64,000 nt of DNA from Sphingobacteriaceae bacterium (lineage in GTDB: Bacteria > Bacteroidota > Bacteroidia > Sphingobacteriales > Sphingobacteriaceae), in NCBI GenBank assembly GCA_029266635.1, contig JAQSWM010000002.1, positions 310,001 to 374,000 on the forward strand, in the 5' to 3' direction. The notes under the pieces were generated by a model. It did not search any database, was not told the DNA's origin, and worked only from the letters and a program-made list of their open reading frames with translations. Made by a program: the position numbers and the translations under genes. Shown piece after piece: positions 26,951-36,442 of this stretch; positions within the stretch are counted from its first letter, which is position 1; the number at the start of each line of letters is the position of its first letter.

Positions 26951-28463
26951 ATCTGAGGTTAGCAAAAACAGTTTTCTGCTGTTTTTCAGCATTATTGTGT
27001 GTAACTGCGTCTTTGCGCAGGCCAAACCCAATATCGTTTTCATTTTTTCAGATGACCATGCTTACCAGTCGATAAGCGCCTACAATAGCAGGCTGGCTAA
27101 GTTGGCTCCTACACCGAACATTGACCGAATTGCCAAAGATGGAATGTTGTTCCAGAAGTGCTATGTTACCAATTCGCTTTGCACACCTTCCAGAGCAACG
27201 CTTTTAACCGGGACCCACAGCCACATCAATGGTGTAAGAAATTTAAGTGACCGGCTTAGCCCTCAGATTACCTTTCCGGCGATTCTGCACGACCTTGGCT
27301 ATCAAACTGCTCTTGTCGGGAAGTGGCACCTGAAGTCGGACCCGGTTGGATTTGACTATTGGGATATCCTCATCAATCAGGGACAATACTACAATCCGGA
27401 TTTTGTGAGCGCCGGTGGAACAAGCCGCGTTACGGGCTATGCCACAGATCTGATTACAGACAAGGCACTTTCCTGGCTCGGCGAGAGGAAGAAAGACAAG
27501 CCATTTCTGATGATGATCCACCACAAGGCGCCTCATCGCCCCTGGGAGAAAGGCCCGGCTCACCTCAGCCTTTATGAAGACGTTACTTTTCCTGAACCGG
27601 AAACCTTGTTCGACGATTACAGTGGGAGAGGCACTCCGGCTAAAAAACAGGAAATGAGCATTGATAAGAACATGACGCTCCGGAGCGATTTGAAAATCCA
27701 CACCAATCCTGAAGACGACAAACTATATGCGAGGTTGAATGCCGAGCAACTCGCCGCTGTAAAGAAGGTTTATGACCCTATCACAGCTCAATTCCAAAGC
27801 CTCAACCTCTCGGGCGAAGCTCTTGTAAAATGGAAATATCAGCGGTACATGCGAGACTATCTTGCTGTTGTGCGTTCTGTGGATGATAACGTAGGCAGGG
27901 TGCTGGATTATCTGGATAAGAACGGCCTTTCAAAAAATACACTTGTGATCTATTGCTCAGACCAGGGATTTTACCTCGGGGAGCATGGTTGGTTTGACAA
28001 GCGATTTATGTACGAAGAATCGTTCCGTACACCCTTGCTGATGAAATGGCCGGGAGTAATAAAGAAAGGTTCAGTCAATAACGATCTGGTTTCTAACCTC
28101 GACTTTGCGCAGACATTTATTGAAATGGCTGGAGGCAAAGCTCCGGAACGTATGCAGGGGCTGAGCTTATTGCCAGTGATGAAGGGGCACACGCCTTCTA
28201 GCTGGCGCAAAAGCCTGTACTATCATTATTACGATCATCCCGCAGAACATAACGTGCCCAAACATGAAGGTGTGGCCACTAAGGAATACAAGCTTATCAG
28301 CTTTTATGAACTCGGGGAGTGGGAGCTTTACGATCTAAGAAAAGATCCGCATGAAATGCACAATGAGTATGCTAATCCTGCTTACCTATCTGTAGTTAAA
28401 AATATGAAGCTGGAATTAGACAAGTTGAAAAGGCAATATAAAGCGGAACATTCGACGGATTAG
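26940..28463 (+). CDS. Sulfatase, S1 family, N-acetylglucosamine-6-sulfatase-like (S1_11-type)
   Basis: A 507-aa exported sulfatase. ATG 26940, inside the end of the previous gene, gives a signal peptide MMIKSEVSKNSF to CVFAQ; a GTG at 26931 is possible. Typical S1_11 features are IFSDDHAYQSISAY, C81-T-P-S-R followed by ATLLTGTHSHINGV, GKWHLKS, HHKAPHRPW and YCSDQGFYLGEHGWFDKRFMYEES. In this group DQG replaces DNG. The family includes human GNS-like glucosamine-6-sulfatases, but some members act on other 6-sulfated hexoses. It is the last gene of the cluster, ending 20 nt before a strong hairpin. Confidence 0.92.
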   Translation: MMIKSEVSKNSFLLFFSIIVCNCVFAQAKPNIVFIFSDDHAYQSISAYNSRLAKLAPTPNIDRIAKDGMLFQKCYVTNSLCTPSRATLLTGTHSHINGVRNLSDRLSPQITFPAILHDLGYQTALVGKWHLKSDPVGFDYWDILINQGQYYNPDFVSAGGTSRVTGYATDLITDKALSWLGERKKDKPFLMMIHHKAPHRPWEKGPAHLSLYEDVTFPEPETLFDDYSGRGTPAKKQEMSIDKNMTLRSDLKIHTNPEDDKLYARLNAEQLAAVKKVYDPITAQFQSLNLSGEALVKWKYQRYMRDYLAVVRSVDDNVGRVLDYLDKNGLSKNTLVIYCSDQGFYLGEHGWFDKRFMYEESFRTPLLMKWPGVIKKGSVNNDLVSNLDFAQTFIEMAGGKAPERMQGLSLLPVMKGHTPSSWRKSLYYHYYDHPAEHNVPKHEGVATKEYKLISFYELGEWELYDLRKDPHEMHNEYANPAYLSVVKNMKLELDKLKRQYKAEHSTD

Positions 28464-28483
28464 ATGATCACCACTTTAAAAGG

Positions 28484-28509
28484 AAAAGCCATCCTTTCGG
28501 ATGGCTTTT
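28484..28509. terminator. Bidirectional intrinsic terminator
   Basis: AAAAGCCATCC (28484-28494) and GGATGGCTTTT (28499-28509) form a perfect 11-bp stem with a TTTC loop, A-rich on the left and T-rich on the right. It sits between the end of the sulfatase cluster (plus) and the tRNA-Met gene (minus), so it can end both transcripts. Confidence 0.9.
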
Positions 28510-28515
28510 CAATTG

Positions 28516-28589
28516 TAGCGGGGAGCAGGATCGAACTGCCGACCTTAGGGTTATGAATCCTACGCTCTAACCATCTGAGCTACCCCGCC
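28516..28589 (-). tRNA. tRNA-Met (CAT anticodon), probably elongator
   Basis: Read on the minus strand, the 74-nt gene starts GGCGGGGTAGCTCAG and ends with CCCCGCT plus discriminator A. The acceptor stem pairs over 7 bp with one G-U. The D arm (GCTC/GAGC), the T arm with TTCGATC, and an anticodon loop TTCATAA (anticodon CAT at 28553-28555) are visible. CCA is not encoded. It lacks the GGG/CCC anticodon stem and C1 mismatch of initiator tRNAs, so elongator Met is likeliest; a lysidine-modified tRNA-Ile2 also carries CAT and cannot be fully excluded. Confidence 0.9.
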
Positions 28590-28617
28590 ATTTTACGCAA
28601 ATTCAGCAACACTGCCG

Positions 28618-28661
28618 TCCGCCCATCGGCGGATATGAATTGTTCTCCGCCTGCTGGCGGA
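28618..28661. repeat. Two tandem short hairpins in the tRNA-Met leader
   Basis: TCCGCC-CATC-GGCGGA (28618-28633) and TCCGCC-TGCT-GGCGGA (28646-28661) are two hairpins with identical 6-bp arms and different 4-nt loops, 12 nt apart. They lie between the tRNA and its likely minus-strand promoter, so they would be transcribed in the tRNA precursor. They resemble dispersed GC-rich palindromic repeats (REP-like), but no other copy was noticed in this window. Confidence 0.6.
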
Positions 28662-28703
28662 TACCCCGCCAAGGGCTGAAAACTTGCTTTTTCAAATGGT
28701 TTG

Positions 28704-28711
28704 CAAATATA
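28704..28711 (-). promoter_or_regulatory. Putative -7 box for tRNA-Met
   Basis: On the minus strand TATATTTG matches the Bacteroidota TAnnTTTG -7 box. It lies 115 nt upstream of the tRNA 5' end, so a leader of about 105-110 nt carrying the two hairpins would be expected. No TTG was found at the ideal 19-nt distance. Confidence 0.35.
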
Positions 28712-28784
28712 GATTAAAATCCCTTTCTTTAGAAAGAAATGTAAAAAACGCATAAAGGGGAGCGTTTTCAACCAAACCATCAGG

Positions 28785-29165
28785 ATGTCAGAAAAGAAAA
28801 AGTTTGCTTTGGAATACGAAGTAAAATCTTCGCCTAAAATATTATTTAGTTTCATCAGCGAACCTAATGCGCTTGCCCAATGGTTTGCCGACGATGTTGC
28901 CTACCGTGACCAGATATATACTTTCACCTGGGACAATGAGGAACACAAAGCCAAGCTCCTGTCGCAAAAAGAAAATAAACTAATCAAGTTCCGCTGGCTT
29001 GATGACGATCCACAATGCTATTTTGAATTGGAGATTGTGCAGGATGAACTCACTAACGATGTTGCACTTGCTATCACCGATTTTGCTACTGAAGAAACTA
29101 TGCAGGAGCGCAAGCAAATTTGGGACAATCAAATCCAATACCTGGTACGAGTAATAGGCGCCTGA
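28785..29165 (+). CDS. START-like domain protein (AHSA1/SRPBCC-like)
   Basis: A 126-aa soluble protein with the helix-grip fold pattern of the SRPBCC/START group: FALEYEVKSSPKILFSFISEPNALAQWFADDV at the start, FTWDNEEHKAKLL in the central strands and a C-terminal long helix (QERKQIWDNQIQYLVRVI). There is no signal peptide and no catalytic motif. Such proteins are common in Bacteroidota beside LptF/LptG-type permeases, as here. The biochemical role is not known; a hydrophobic ligand is suggested only by the fold. Confidence 0.8.
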   Translation: MSEKKKFALEYEVKSSPKILFSFISEPNALAQWFADDVAYRDQIYTFTWDNEEHKAKLLSQKENKLIKFRWLDDDPQCYFELEIVQDELTNDVALAITDFATEETMQERKQIWDNQIQYLVRVIGA

Positions 29166-29219
29166 TAATCTCCCATTACTTTCAACGTTTTTCTAAAATC
29201 TAAGCAGGCAATTATTGCT

Positions 29220-29227
29220 TAATTTTG
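29220..29227 (+). promoter_or_regulatory. Putative -7 box for the LptF/LptG-type permease
   Basis: TAATTTTG matches TAnnTTTG and ends only 4 nt before the GTG start at 29232. Transcription starting about 6-7 nt after the box would begin at or inside the start codon, so the mRNA may be leaderless. No TTG at the ideal spacing is seen. Confidence 0.4.
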
Positions 29228-29231
29228 TCGC

Positions 29232-30662
29232 GTGAAAAAAATCCACCTGCTGGTTTTTAAAGCCTTCATCCGCCCGTTCATCGTTACGTTCTTCATCGTG
29301 ATGTTCGTGTTGCTGATGTTGTTTTTGTACAAGTACATTGACGATTTGATTGGCAAAGGTTTTGGGTGGACGGTAATCCTGCAGCTGTTGTGGTATGCAT
29401 CTGCCACACAAGTTGCCATGGCTCTGCCGCTGGCCATGTTGCTTTCCTCTATTATGACTTTTGGCAGCCTGGGCGAAAACTACGAACTGGTCGCCATCAA
29501 GGCAGCGGGCATTTCGCTTCAAAAGGCCATGTTCCCGCTGCTGTGCCTTGTAGGCGTGATCGGTATGGTAGCTTTGCTGTTCTCCAATTACATCCTGCCC
29601 ATTGCAAATTTGAAAATGGGGTCGCTTTTGTGGGATGTAACCCAGCAGAAAGCTTCGCCAATGATTCAGGAAGGCGTTTTCAACAACAGCTTTCAGGGGT
29701 ATACCATTCGGGTGCAGAAAAAAGGCCAGGATGGGCAAACCCTGAATGGGATCATAATTTATGATCACACAACTCCTAGCAATGTTACCGTTACCAGGGC
29801 AGAGAAGGGTAAGATGTACATCACAGACCAGGACCGCACACTGGCTCTTAAGCTGTTTAATGGCGTGCGATATGAAGAGTCGAACGTAAATGGTCACTAT
29901 GACATGCGCCAACGCTTCATTCGCTATCGCTTCAAGGAAACAGAGCAAAAGTTCGACTTGTCTGCTTTCAAGATGCAGCGTACGAATGAGGACTTGTTTA
30001 AAAACAACTACGCAATGCTTAACCTCAAACAGCTTAAGCACTACCGCGATTCGTTTTTAGTTCAATCCGATAGCAGCGTACGAACAACATTTCGTACTGT
30101 ACGGCCCTTTAACCGCCTTTATTTGCCTTTTGCGCACGGGCTATCTGTGGGCAAGAAATTGCCGGCGAGAAAGTACAAGAGCACCATTCTTGAAGTCGTG
30201 CCCAAAGATGACCGGCAGCAAGCAATTAACAACGCTCAATCGCAAATATCGTCTGTTTCTGAGGTTCTTAAAAGTAAGGTTACAAACTTCGAAACGGATG
30301 AGGAGCGAATCCGGAGGTTCATTATTGAGTATCAGCGTAAATTCACCTTGGCGATTTCCTGCCTCGTACTATTTTCTATTGGCGCACCCCTCGGAGCTAT
30401 CATCCGAAAAGGAGGCTTGGGGATGCCTGTTGTAATGTCGATTATTTTCTTCCTGATTTTTCACATAATCTCTACCATCTCCGAGAAATCTGCCAAAGAC
30501 GGGTCGTTAGAACCTATTTTGGGAATGTGGCTGGCCATTATCATACTTACGCCTCTTGGAGTTTTCTTAACATACAAGGCTACGGTAGATTCAGCGATAT
30601 TTAATATCGATAACTATAAGCAGTTTTTTGTTAAACTCTTCAAGAAAAAGAAAGCTGATTAA
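29232..30662 (+). CDS. LptF/LptG-family (YjgP/YjgQ) lipopolysaccharide export permease
   Basis: A 476-aa inner-membrane protein of the Lpt ABC exporter that extracts lipopolysaccharide and passes it to the periplasmic bridge. GTG is the only sensible start. TM segments are at about 13-33, 55-75 and 97-115 (PFIVTFFIVMFVLLMLFLYKY, then LWYASATQVAMALPLAMLL). A periplasmic beta-jellyroll region spans about 140-350, and three TM segments close the protein (LAISCLVLFSIGAPLGAIIRKGGLGMPVV and following). The IGAPLGAIIRKGGLG loop is typical of YjgP/Q. Bacteroidota often carry two related permeases in separate places, so F versus G is not assigned. Confidence 0.88.
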   Translation: MKKIHLLVFKAFIRPFIVTFFIVMFVLLMLFLYKYIDDLIGKGFGWTVILQLLWYASATQVAMALPLAMLLSSIMTFGSLGENYELVAIKAAGISLQKAMFPLLCLVGVIGMVALLFSNYILPIANLKMGSLLWDVTQQKASPMIQEGVFNNSFQGYTIRVQKKGQDGQTLNGIIIYDHTTPSNVTVTRAEKGKMYITDQDRTLALKLFNGVRYEESNVNGHYDMRQRFIRYRFKETEQKFDLSAFKMQRTNEDLFKNNYAMLNLKQLKHYRDSFLVQSDSSVRTTFRTVRPFNRLYLPFAHGLSVGKKLPARKYKSTILEVVPKDDRQQAINNAQSQISSVSEVLKSKVTNFETDEERIRRFIIEYQRKFTLAISCLVLFSIGAPLGAIIRKGGLGMPVVMSIIFFLIFHIISTISEKSAKDGSLEPILGMWLAIIILTPLGVFLTYKATVDSAIFNIDNYKQFFVKLFKKKKAD

Positions 30663-30709
30663 TTACCCTCAGATTATATTACCCTTGGTTATAACTTGCG
30701 CTTATCGCT

Positions 30710-30717
30710 TAATTTTG
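30710..30717 (+). promoter_or_regulatory. Putative -7 box for ribBA
   Basis: TAATTTTG matches TAnnTTTG, 17 nt before the ribBA ATG. A TTG at 30685-30687 lies 22 nt upstream, slightly longer than the 19 nt seen at the best promoters of this window. No FMN riboswitch-like structure was recognised in the 72-nt gap. Confidence 0.45.
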
Positions 30718-30734
30718 CCAATTAATACATTTCA

Positions 30735-31949
30735 ATGGAAATCAAGCTGAACAGTATAGAAAGCGCTATAGAAGATATAAAAAGCGGTAAGATTATCATT
30801 GTTGTCGATGATGAAGACAGGGAGAACGAGGGAGACTTTCTTGTTGCTTCTGAATTTGCCACACCTGAAGTAGTCAATTTTATGGCCCGCCACGGTCGCG
30901 GGCTGATTTGCGCCCCGCTCACTGAACAACGCTGCGACGAGTTGAAGCTTGAACTGATGGTGGGCAATAACACTGCCACTCACGAGACGAATTTTACCGT
31001 TTCTGTAGACCTTATAGGCAATGGCTGCACCACCGGGATATCCGCTACCGACCGATCTAAAACTATAAAAGCTTTAACTGATCCTGCCACAACACCCGAA
31101 GATTTGGGCCGTCCGGGACATATTTTCCCTCTGCGGGCAAAGGAAGGCGGCGTGCTGCGGCGTGCTGGCCACACGGAAGCGGCCGTTGATCTTGCCAGCC
31201 TCGCTGGATTGTATCCTGCCGGAGTTATCGTAGAGATTATGAATGAGGATGGCGAGATGGCAAGGCTTCCTGATCTGATGCTGATCGCCGAAAAGTTTGA
31301 TCTCAAAATCATCTCCATAAAGGACCTGATTTCTTATCGCTTATCTACAGAATCGCTCATTAAAAAGGAAGTAGCAGTGAAACTCCCAACAGAGTGGGGC
31401 GATTTTCAGATGGTAGCTTACACCCAACTAAACACAGGCGAGCATCATTTAGCCTTGATTAAAGGCGAGTGGGAGCCCGATGAGCCTATTTTAGTGCGTG
31501 TCCATAGCTCTTGCGTTACCGGAGATATTTTTGGCTCTTGCCGTTGCGATTGTGGCCCTCAGCTTCATAAAGCGATGGAAATGATTGATAAGGAAGGGAA
31601 GGGCGTAATTATTTATATGAACCAGGAAGGTCGGGGCATCGGGCTGATCAACAAGCTTCATGCGTATAATCTTCAAGAAAACGGTCTTGACACAGTCGAT
31701 GCCAATCTTCAATTGGGCTTCAAAATGGATCAGCGTGATTACGGCATCGGTGCTCAGATCCTGCGCAGCCTGGGCATAACAAAAATGCGGCTGATGTCAA
31801 ATAATCCTACCAAACGTGCCGGGATTATCGGTTACGGGCTTGAAGTGGTTGGGAATGTGCCGATAGAAATAGAATCAAACGTCCACAATGAACTTTATCT
31901 GAAAACCAAACGCGACAGGATGGGGCACAGCATCCTGAAAAATGGCTAA
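30735..31949 (+). CDS. ribBA: Bifunctional 3,4-dihydroxy-2-butanone-4-phosphate synthase / GTP cyclohydrolase II
   Basis: A 404-aa cytosolic enzyme making both early riboflavin precursors. The N-terminal RibB half (about 1-205) converts ribulose-5-phosphate to dihydroxybutanone phosphate, with the acidic [12 protein letters not shown] motif at 24-35 and [11 protein letters not shown]. The C-terminal RibA half opens GTP to the pyrimidine precursor. Its zinc ligands are Cys260, Cys269 and Cys271 in [18 protein letters not shown], and NQEGRGIGL follows. Both active sites look complete. The stop codon overlaps that of the convergent TamB gene. The pathway partner ribH is at 43057-43560. Confidence 0.96.
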   Translation: MEIKLNSIESAIEDIKSGKIIIVVDDEDRENEGDFLVASEFATPEVVNFMARHGRGLICAPLTEQRCDELKLELMVGNNTATHETNFTVSVDLIGNGCTTGISATDRSKTIKALTDPATTPEDLGRPGHIFPLRAKEGGVLRRAGHTEAAVDLASLAGLYPAGVIVEIMNEDGEMARLPDLMLIAEKFDLKIISIKDLISYRLSTESLIKKEVAVKLPTEWGDFQMVAYTQLNTGEHHLALIKGEWEPDEPILVRVHSSCVTGDIFGSCRCDCGPQLHKAMEMIDKEGKGVIIYMNQEGRGIGLINKLHAYNLQENGLDTVDANLQLGFKMDQRDYGIGAQILRSLGITKMRLMSNNPTKRAGIIGYGLEVVGNVPIEIESNVHNELYLKTKRDRMGHSILKNG

Positions 31950-34900
31950 AGTCCGCCAGTTTTAGCGGGAAGCGAAGTTGTTGGAGGGCTGCTCGGAGTA
32001 GTTGGAGGAGCAACGGCCGGCTGAGCTGGAGCTTCTTTCTGCCTGTCTTCACGGCGTTTTTGCCCGATTAATATTTTTAGGAACTCATTGAAGTTATCAA
32101 ACTCCTGCCGGTAAACTAATCCGATAGCATTTACATATTTATCAGTTTGGCTTAAGTTCAAAAAGTTGCGGTTATCAAGGCGATTCGACGCTTTCAATGA
32201 AAGGCTACCATCTTTTTTAATCAAATACTGAGCTTCAATATCTCGGGTAATATCGCTGCTTATCAAATTTAGATCAGAGATCGCTCGTCTGTCGGTTACT
32301 CCTCCCGTCAGGATTACTCTGCCATTGAACAATCGGAAAGATGCACTTGCATCATTGAAAGACCGAATGCTTAAATCAACGAAGTTTAATCCTAAGGATT
32401 GTGAAATGATATTGTTAACCTGGTTGAAGAATAATTCTGTAACCCCGGTTTGAACTGTGCGGCTGATCTGATCTGTGAGTCCTTCAGAGCCGGTGCCCGG
32501 GCTGAAATTCCTTCTTACAATCAGGTTTAGAGCTTGGGTGTTCACATTATTTGCATCGCTGAAATAGCTGCCAATCTCATCTTTTACGTAAGCATTGGAG
32601 GGGAATTCTATACCCAATGCTATTTTTGGATGCAATAAAGTCTCAGTTAAAGTCATCACGGCTTCAGTAAGCACCACCTGATCTACCGGCGGCCGACCCG
32701 CTGCAATGTAGAGGTTACGCAAACTTGTGCGCAACGAGTACACCGCAGTGAGGTTTATTTGTGCCTGTGTCGGATCGCCATTCCATTTGATCGATCCTCC
32801 GCTGGTGATATCGAATATCTTGTTGATGAAATCTTTCGGAGTAAAGTCAAACTGCCCTGACGCAATTGAGTATGTTCCGAACATTTCGAAAATACCGCCG
32901 CTGGTGATATTCAGTTGAAGATTGTTTGAATTCCCCCTGCCGGACAGTTTTCCGAGGTCTGTAAAGATGTTCACTTCAGAACCTTCATCTACATTTAGCC
33001 TGAAGCTCATGGAAATACCGTTAAACGCCGGTGGTTTCTTAGCCGTAAGCGTTGAATCTTTGGCAACAAAGGTGATGAATTCATTGTCGCCTACTTTCGA
33101 GGCAGAGTTTAGTGGAATATTGAACACGGTGCCTTCTTCAGTCTTAGCATCGATATCAATCACCATGTTATCGGTTGGACCGTTAAACGTGAATACACCC
33201 GTTGCATAGGCGGTACCGTAGTAAAGGGAATTGTCTTTTGCGGTTGTGTTAAGCGCCATGAAGTTTCGGGCAGTGATCCGCACATCAATATCCGGATTGT
33301 TCGGATCATTCATGTTGACGGTGCCGTTCGCGATTGCCTCGTTGTTATTAATATCATGGATGATGAGGTTGTTTAACCTGATCACACTATTCTCTACCAG
33401 TACTTCGTCATCTATCCGATACGGTGTTTTTAAATAGTTAACTGTCATGGCGGCGTTATTCAACTTTAAACGCCCGTTAATTTTCGGATCAAGTAATGTA
33501 CCTGTTAGTTTAAGGTTCGCCGAAGCGGTGCCCTTGAGATTGGAAACAAGCTTGTTAATGAACGGCTCAAAAATTACAATCTCACTTTCATCCATTGTCA
33601 CATCCATGTTGAGGCTGTTTTCAGTGGCTTTGGCGTTGTAAGTACCTGCTATATTTAATGTTTCCTTGCCTTGTTTTAACACAACAGCTTTGGCATCCAC
33701 CAGCTTTGTTTCGTTATCGAAGCCGGCGCTAAATACCACATCGCCTACCAGTGTGTTGTTGAGCTTCATAGAATCTACGCGAAGGTCAGCGTCCATATGG
33801 GGCGCCTTTTCAGCCGCAGCTACCGATATTTCGCCATTCAGCTCGCCGCTCATTGCAATACCCGCACTTTTTGTAAGGGCGTTAAATGTGCTCAGTTTAA
33901 ACCTTCTGAACTCAGCCTTTATATGATCTTCTGTATCGTTAGAGATTACGCCATCAATAGTAAGCAGTTGATTGTCTCTGAACAGCTGAAAGTTTGAAAT
34001 GGAAACCTTGCCGTTATCAAAACCTATCCTTACTTTTTCTTGTATTTTCCAGCTTTCGCGATTAATAACTACGTCTGAAGGAAGCAGGCTTAACACCGCG
34101 GATGTATCCCGGCCAAATTCCACCAATCCGTTTAAGTCGAGCTGATTGGTTGCATCCTTGTCGGACAATTTAACGTTCAGCATCAAACTGTCATTCTGGA
34201 TAAAGTTGGCGATGTTCACGTTCTTAACGTAGAGGCTGTCATCCAGATCAACCCTGTCTGAAGTGACAAAAATGTTGAGGGCCTGCCGGCTGTTAGTTTC
34301 ATCAACAATCAGGTTATTGATTTTGATGTTTCCGTACTGAATTAGCTTTGCCGAGCCATTTAGCGTGGCCACATCGCTTTTCGACTGAAACTTGCCGTGG
34401 AGAGTTGCGCCATCTGGGATTTTGAGCTGAGGTGCGAGAAGCAGGCTTAATGGTTCAAAATATTTGACATTTACGTCAATTTCGAAGTCCTGTACACCCG
34501 GGTGCAAAACACCGGTCTTTAGGGATGGAATGTGCTTCTTAGCCACCCACTTAAAGTAGTCGGGCATATCGCTCAAATCATACTGGCCTTTTATAGTAGC
34601 ATCCAGAATATCCGAATTCAGCACCATTAACCGCCGGGTGCCGGTGCCAGAAGCAGTCAAATACACAGAATCTACCACAAATGATTGTCTCGGATTTGTG
34701 AGCCTTATTTTTCTTATAGCGAGCTTTCCTTCGATGTTGTCCAGGTTGTTTCCTCTAAAGTTTGTTTTAAAATCCGCCTCAATCTGGAGCGTATCCTTCA
34801 TTAGATGAAGCCGGTGAAGGTTGGCTTTATGGACACTGGCGGCGAAATTGAAGACGGGCAAACGGGGATTCAGGTCGAAGCTTCCTTTGAAATCCAGGTT

Positions 34901-36346
34901 TAAATTCCGGTCTCTGACACTGGCAACACCATTGAACATCTTTCGGTTAAAAAGACCATTTATATGCACGTTTGTGTAGCGGTAGCCTTTAAAGTCGATG
35001 TAAGAGATATTGCTGTTTATGTTTTCGCGTAGCTTGGCAAGGTCAAAACTAGTGCCTTTGATGCTGGTAGACATGCTCACCCGCCCTAGCATTTTTTCAT
35101 CCAGAAGCTCTCCGAGATTAAAATCGTAGGCTTTAATTGTGCCAGAGTAAACCGGGACGTTGCCCGCAATTTTCATGTTCACGTCCGAAACCACCCGGCC
35201 CAAAGCTGTCTTAAATTCCCCGTAGGCAATAAAATCCTTTGGAAAACCGGTGAACCGGCCTTTAAAACTGATGTTGCCAAATTTATTGATCACATTGGGA
35301 AGCTTCTGCGTTTTGCCTGTGAATGATTTGGCGATCAGCTCGGCATCTTTCTTATTGGTGTAAACCTGGTCGAAGTCAAGATCGAGAAAAGTCTCACTCA
35401 GCTTAGGAAGACCTGTAATTTTGAAATCGCCCTTGAGGTAAGTAGCCTGTCCAGTCCGCACTGAAAAATTCCTGGCCTTGAAATTATCAACATACCCACT
35501 CACTGTGCCGTCGGCAAGAACATCGAATGTCGCAGTATTGATCTCGGGGATGAACAAGCCGATATCGCGGGCGTTGATCCTTGAGTTTTTTAAGATCGCT
35601 TTTACGTATACCTTCTTTACGAAATGGTTGAAATCATTAAACTCATTGAATTTGAATTGCACGTAATCGCGTATACGAGTCCTGTTTGTTTCAAGGAGCA
35701 GGTTTTCAAATTCCAGTGCATTGCTGTCAATATTAGCATCGGCAGTTAAATTCTTCAGGTAAAAGCCGCTTTTCTCCCGCAAGGTGAGGTTCTCGATGTG
35801 AAAGCTGGCAAGATGGTTCCTGGTGTTGAAACCAGAAATGGTGGTGTTCAGGTTTTGCAGAGCGATGTCGTTGAAGTCAACACCATCAACCTTATCGTTG
35901 TATTTGAAATTGCGGTATTTGAATTTAATGTTATTCAGCACGACTTTATTGAACGTTACCTCGTATGGCTTCCCTTTTGGTTTGGTCGGCTTGGTTGTTC
36001 CGGCATTGAAATAGTTAATAATAAAATCAAGGTTGCTGCTGCCGTCTTTATAGTCCTTCAGGTAAAACTGCCCGTTATCCATCTGCACCGTATTCAGATT
36101 TATTTTTCGCAGCTTCATGGAGAACAGGTCGATATCAACCGTGAATCTTGGGGAGTAAAGAAGGGTGTCCTTTTCGTGATCTTCTACATACAAACCCTTC
36201 AGCACTATAGATTTGAAGGGCTTTACGTATAGGCTGTTAATTTCTATCCGTGTTTTTAATTCCTTCGACAAGTACTTTGCAGCTTTTTTAGCAACGTAAG
36301 TCTGAACGGGCTCAAACCGAAGGGAAAACAATAAAGCAGCTACCAA
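31946..36346 (-). CDS. tamB: TamB-like translocation/assembly module protein (DUF490), start uncertain
   Basis: A protein of at least 1466 aa of the AsmA/TamB bridge family, spanning the periplasm in outer-membrane protein or lipid delivery. It is a long chain of beta repeats with the C-terminal DUF490 domain ([23 protein letters not shown], then [18 protein letters not shown]) and a Pro/Thr-rich tail (residues about 1425-1466). TTG 36346 is the only canonical start in frame, yet it cuts the N-terminal membrane anchor: the frame continues upstream with [22 protein letters not shown], open to the TGA at 36467-36469. The true start is probably a rare ATT, ATC or ATA codon between 36352 and 36409. 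It is convergent with ribBA and divergent from tsaD. Confidence 0.9.
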   Translation of the reverse strand: MVAALLFSLRFEPVQTYVAKKAAKYLSKELKTRIEINSLYVKPFKSIVLKGLYVEDHEKDTLLYSPRFTVDIDLFSMKLRKINLNTVQMDNGQFYLKDYKDGSSNLDFIINYFNAGTTKPTKPKGKPYEVTFNKVVLNNIKFKYRNFKYNDKVDGVDFNDIALQNLNTTISGFNTRNHLASFHIENLTLREKSGFYLKNLTADANIDSNALEFENLLLETNRTRIRDYVQFKFNEFNDFNHFVKKVYVKAILKNSRINARDIGLFIPEINTATFDVLADGTVSGYVDNFKARNFSVRTGQATYLKGDFKITGLPKLSETFLDLDFDQVYTNKKDAELIAKSFTGKTQKLPNVINKFGNISFKGRFTGFPKDFIAYGEFKTALGRVVSDVNMKIAGNVPVYSGTIKAYDFNLGELLDEKMLGRVSMSTSIKGTSFDLAKLRENINSNISYIDFKGYRYTNVHINGLFNRKMFNGVASVRDRNLNLDFKGSFDLNPRLPVFNFAASVHKANLHRLHLMKDTLQIEADFKTNFRGNNLDNIEGKLAIRKIRLTNPRQSFVVDSVYLTASGTGTRRLMVLNSDILDATIKGQYDLSDMPDYFKWVAKKHIPSLKTGVLHPGVQDFEIDVNVKYFEPLSLLLAPQLKIPDGATLHGKFQSKSDVATLNGSAKLIQYGNIKINNLIVDETNSRQALNIFVTSDRVDLDDSLYVKNVNIANFIQNDSLMLNVKLSDKDATNQLDLNGLVEFGRDTSAVLSLLPSDVVINRESWKIQEKVRIGFDNGKVSISNFQLFRDNQLLTIDGVISNDTEDHIKAEFRRFKLSTFNALTKSAGIAMSGELNGEISVAAAEKAPHMDADLRVDSMKLNNTLVGDVVFSAGFDNETKLVDAKAVVLKQGKETLNIAGTYNAKATENSLNMDVTMDESEIVIFEPFINKLVSNLKGTASANLKLTGTLLDPKINGRLKLNNAAMTVNYLKTPYRIDDEVLVENSVIRLNNLIIHDINNNEAIANGTVNMNDPNNPDIDVRITARNFMALNTTAKDNSLYYGTAYATGVFTFNGPTDNMVIDIDAKTEEGTVFNIPLNSASKVGDNEFITFVAKDSTLTAKKPPAFNGISMSFRLNVDEGSEVNIFTDLGKLSGRGNSNNLQLNITSGGIFEMFGTYSIASGQFDFTPKDFINKIFDITSGGSIKWNGDPTQAQINLTAVYSLRTSLRNLYIAAGRPPVDQVVLTEAVMTLTETLLHPKIALGIEFPSNAYVKDEIGSYFSDANNVNTQALNLIVRRNFSPGTGSEGLTDQISRTVQTGVTELFFNQVNNIISQSLGLNFVDLSIRSFNDASASFRLFNGRVILTGGVTDRRAISDLNLISSDITRDIEAQYLIKKDGSLSLKASNRLDNRNFLNLSQTDKYVNAIGLVYRQEFDNFNEFLKILIGQKRREDRQKEAPAQPAVAPPTTPSSPPTTSLPAKTGGL

Positions 36347-36396
36347 TAAAATAATGGCAGATAATGTCCAAAGGCTTATCTTAAGTGCTTTTTTGA

Positions 36397-36404
36397 TAGT
36401 TTTG
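36397..36404 (+). promoter_or_regulatory. Putative -7 box for tsaD
   Basis: TAGTTTTG matches TAnnTTTG, 38 nt before the TTG start of tsaD, giving a leader of about 30 nt. It sits within the likely N-terminal coding region of the divergent tamB gene, so the two units would share this DNA. Confidence 0.35.
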
Positions 36405-36442
36405 CGTATTAAGCTTTTACAACAAAATTTAACTTCACGGGT

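Noticed and set aside
824-28463. SusC/SusD transporter pair or sulfatase maturase in the cluster
   Set aside because: Every gene in the interval was assigned and none has TonB-plug, SusD or radical-SAM maturase features; they must lie elsewhere if present.
28516-28589. Initiator tRNA-Met
   Set aside because: The acceptor begins with a G1-U72 pair and the anticodon stem lacks the three G-C pairs of initiator tRNAs.
35798-36232. 144-codon plus-strand frame inside tamB
   Set aside because: It is an antisense shadow of the tamB coding sequence without any recognisable domain.
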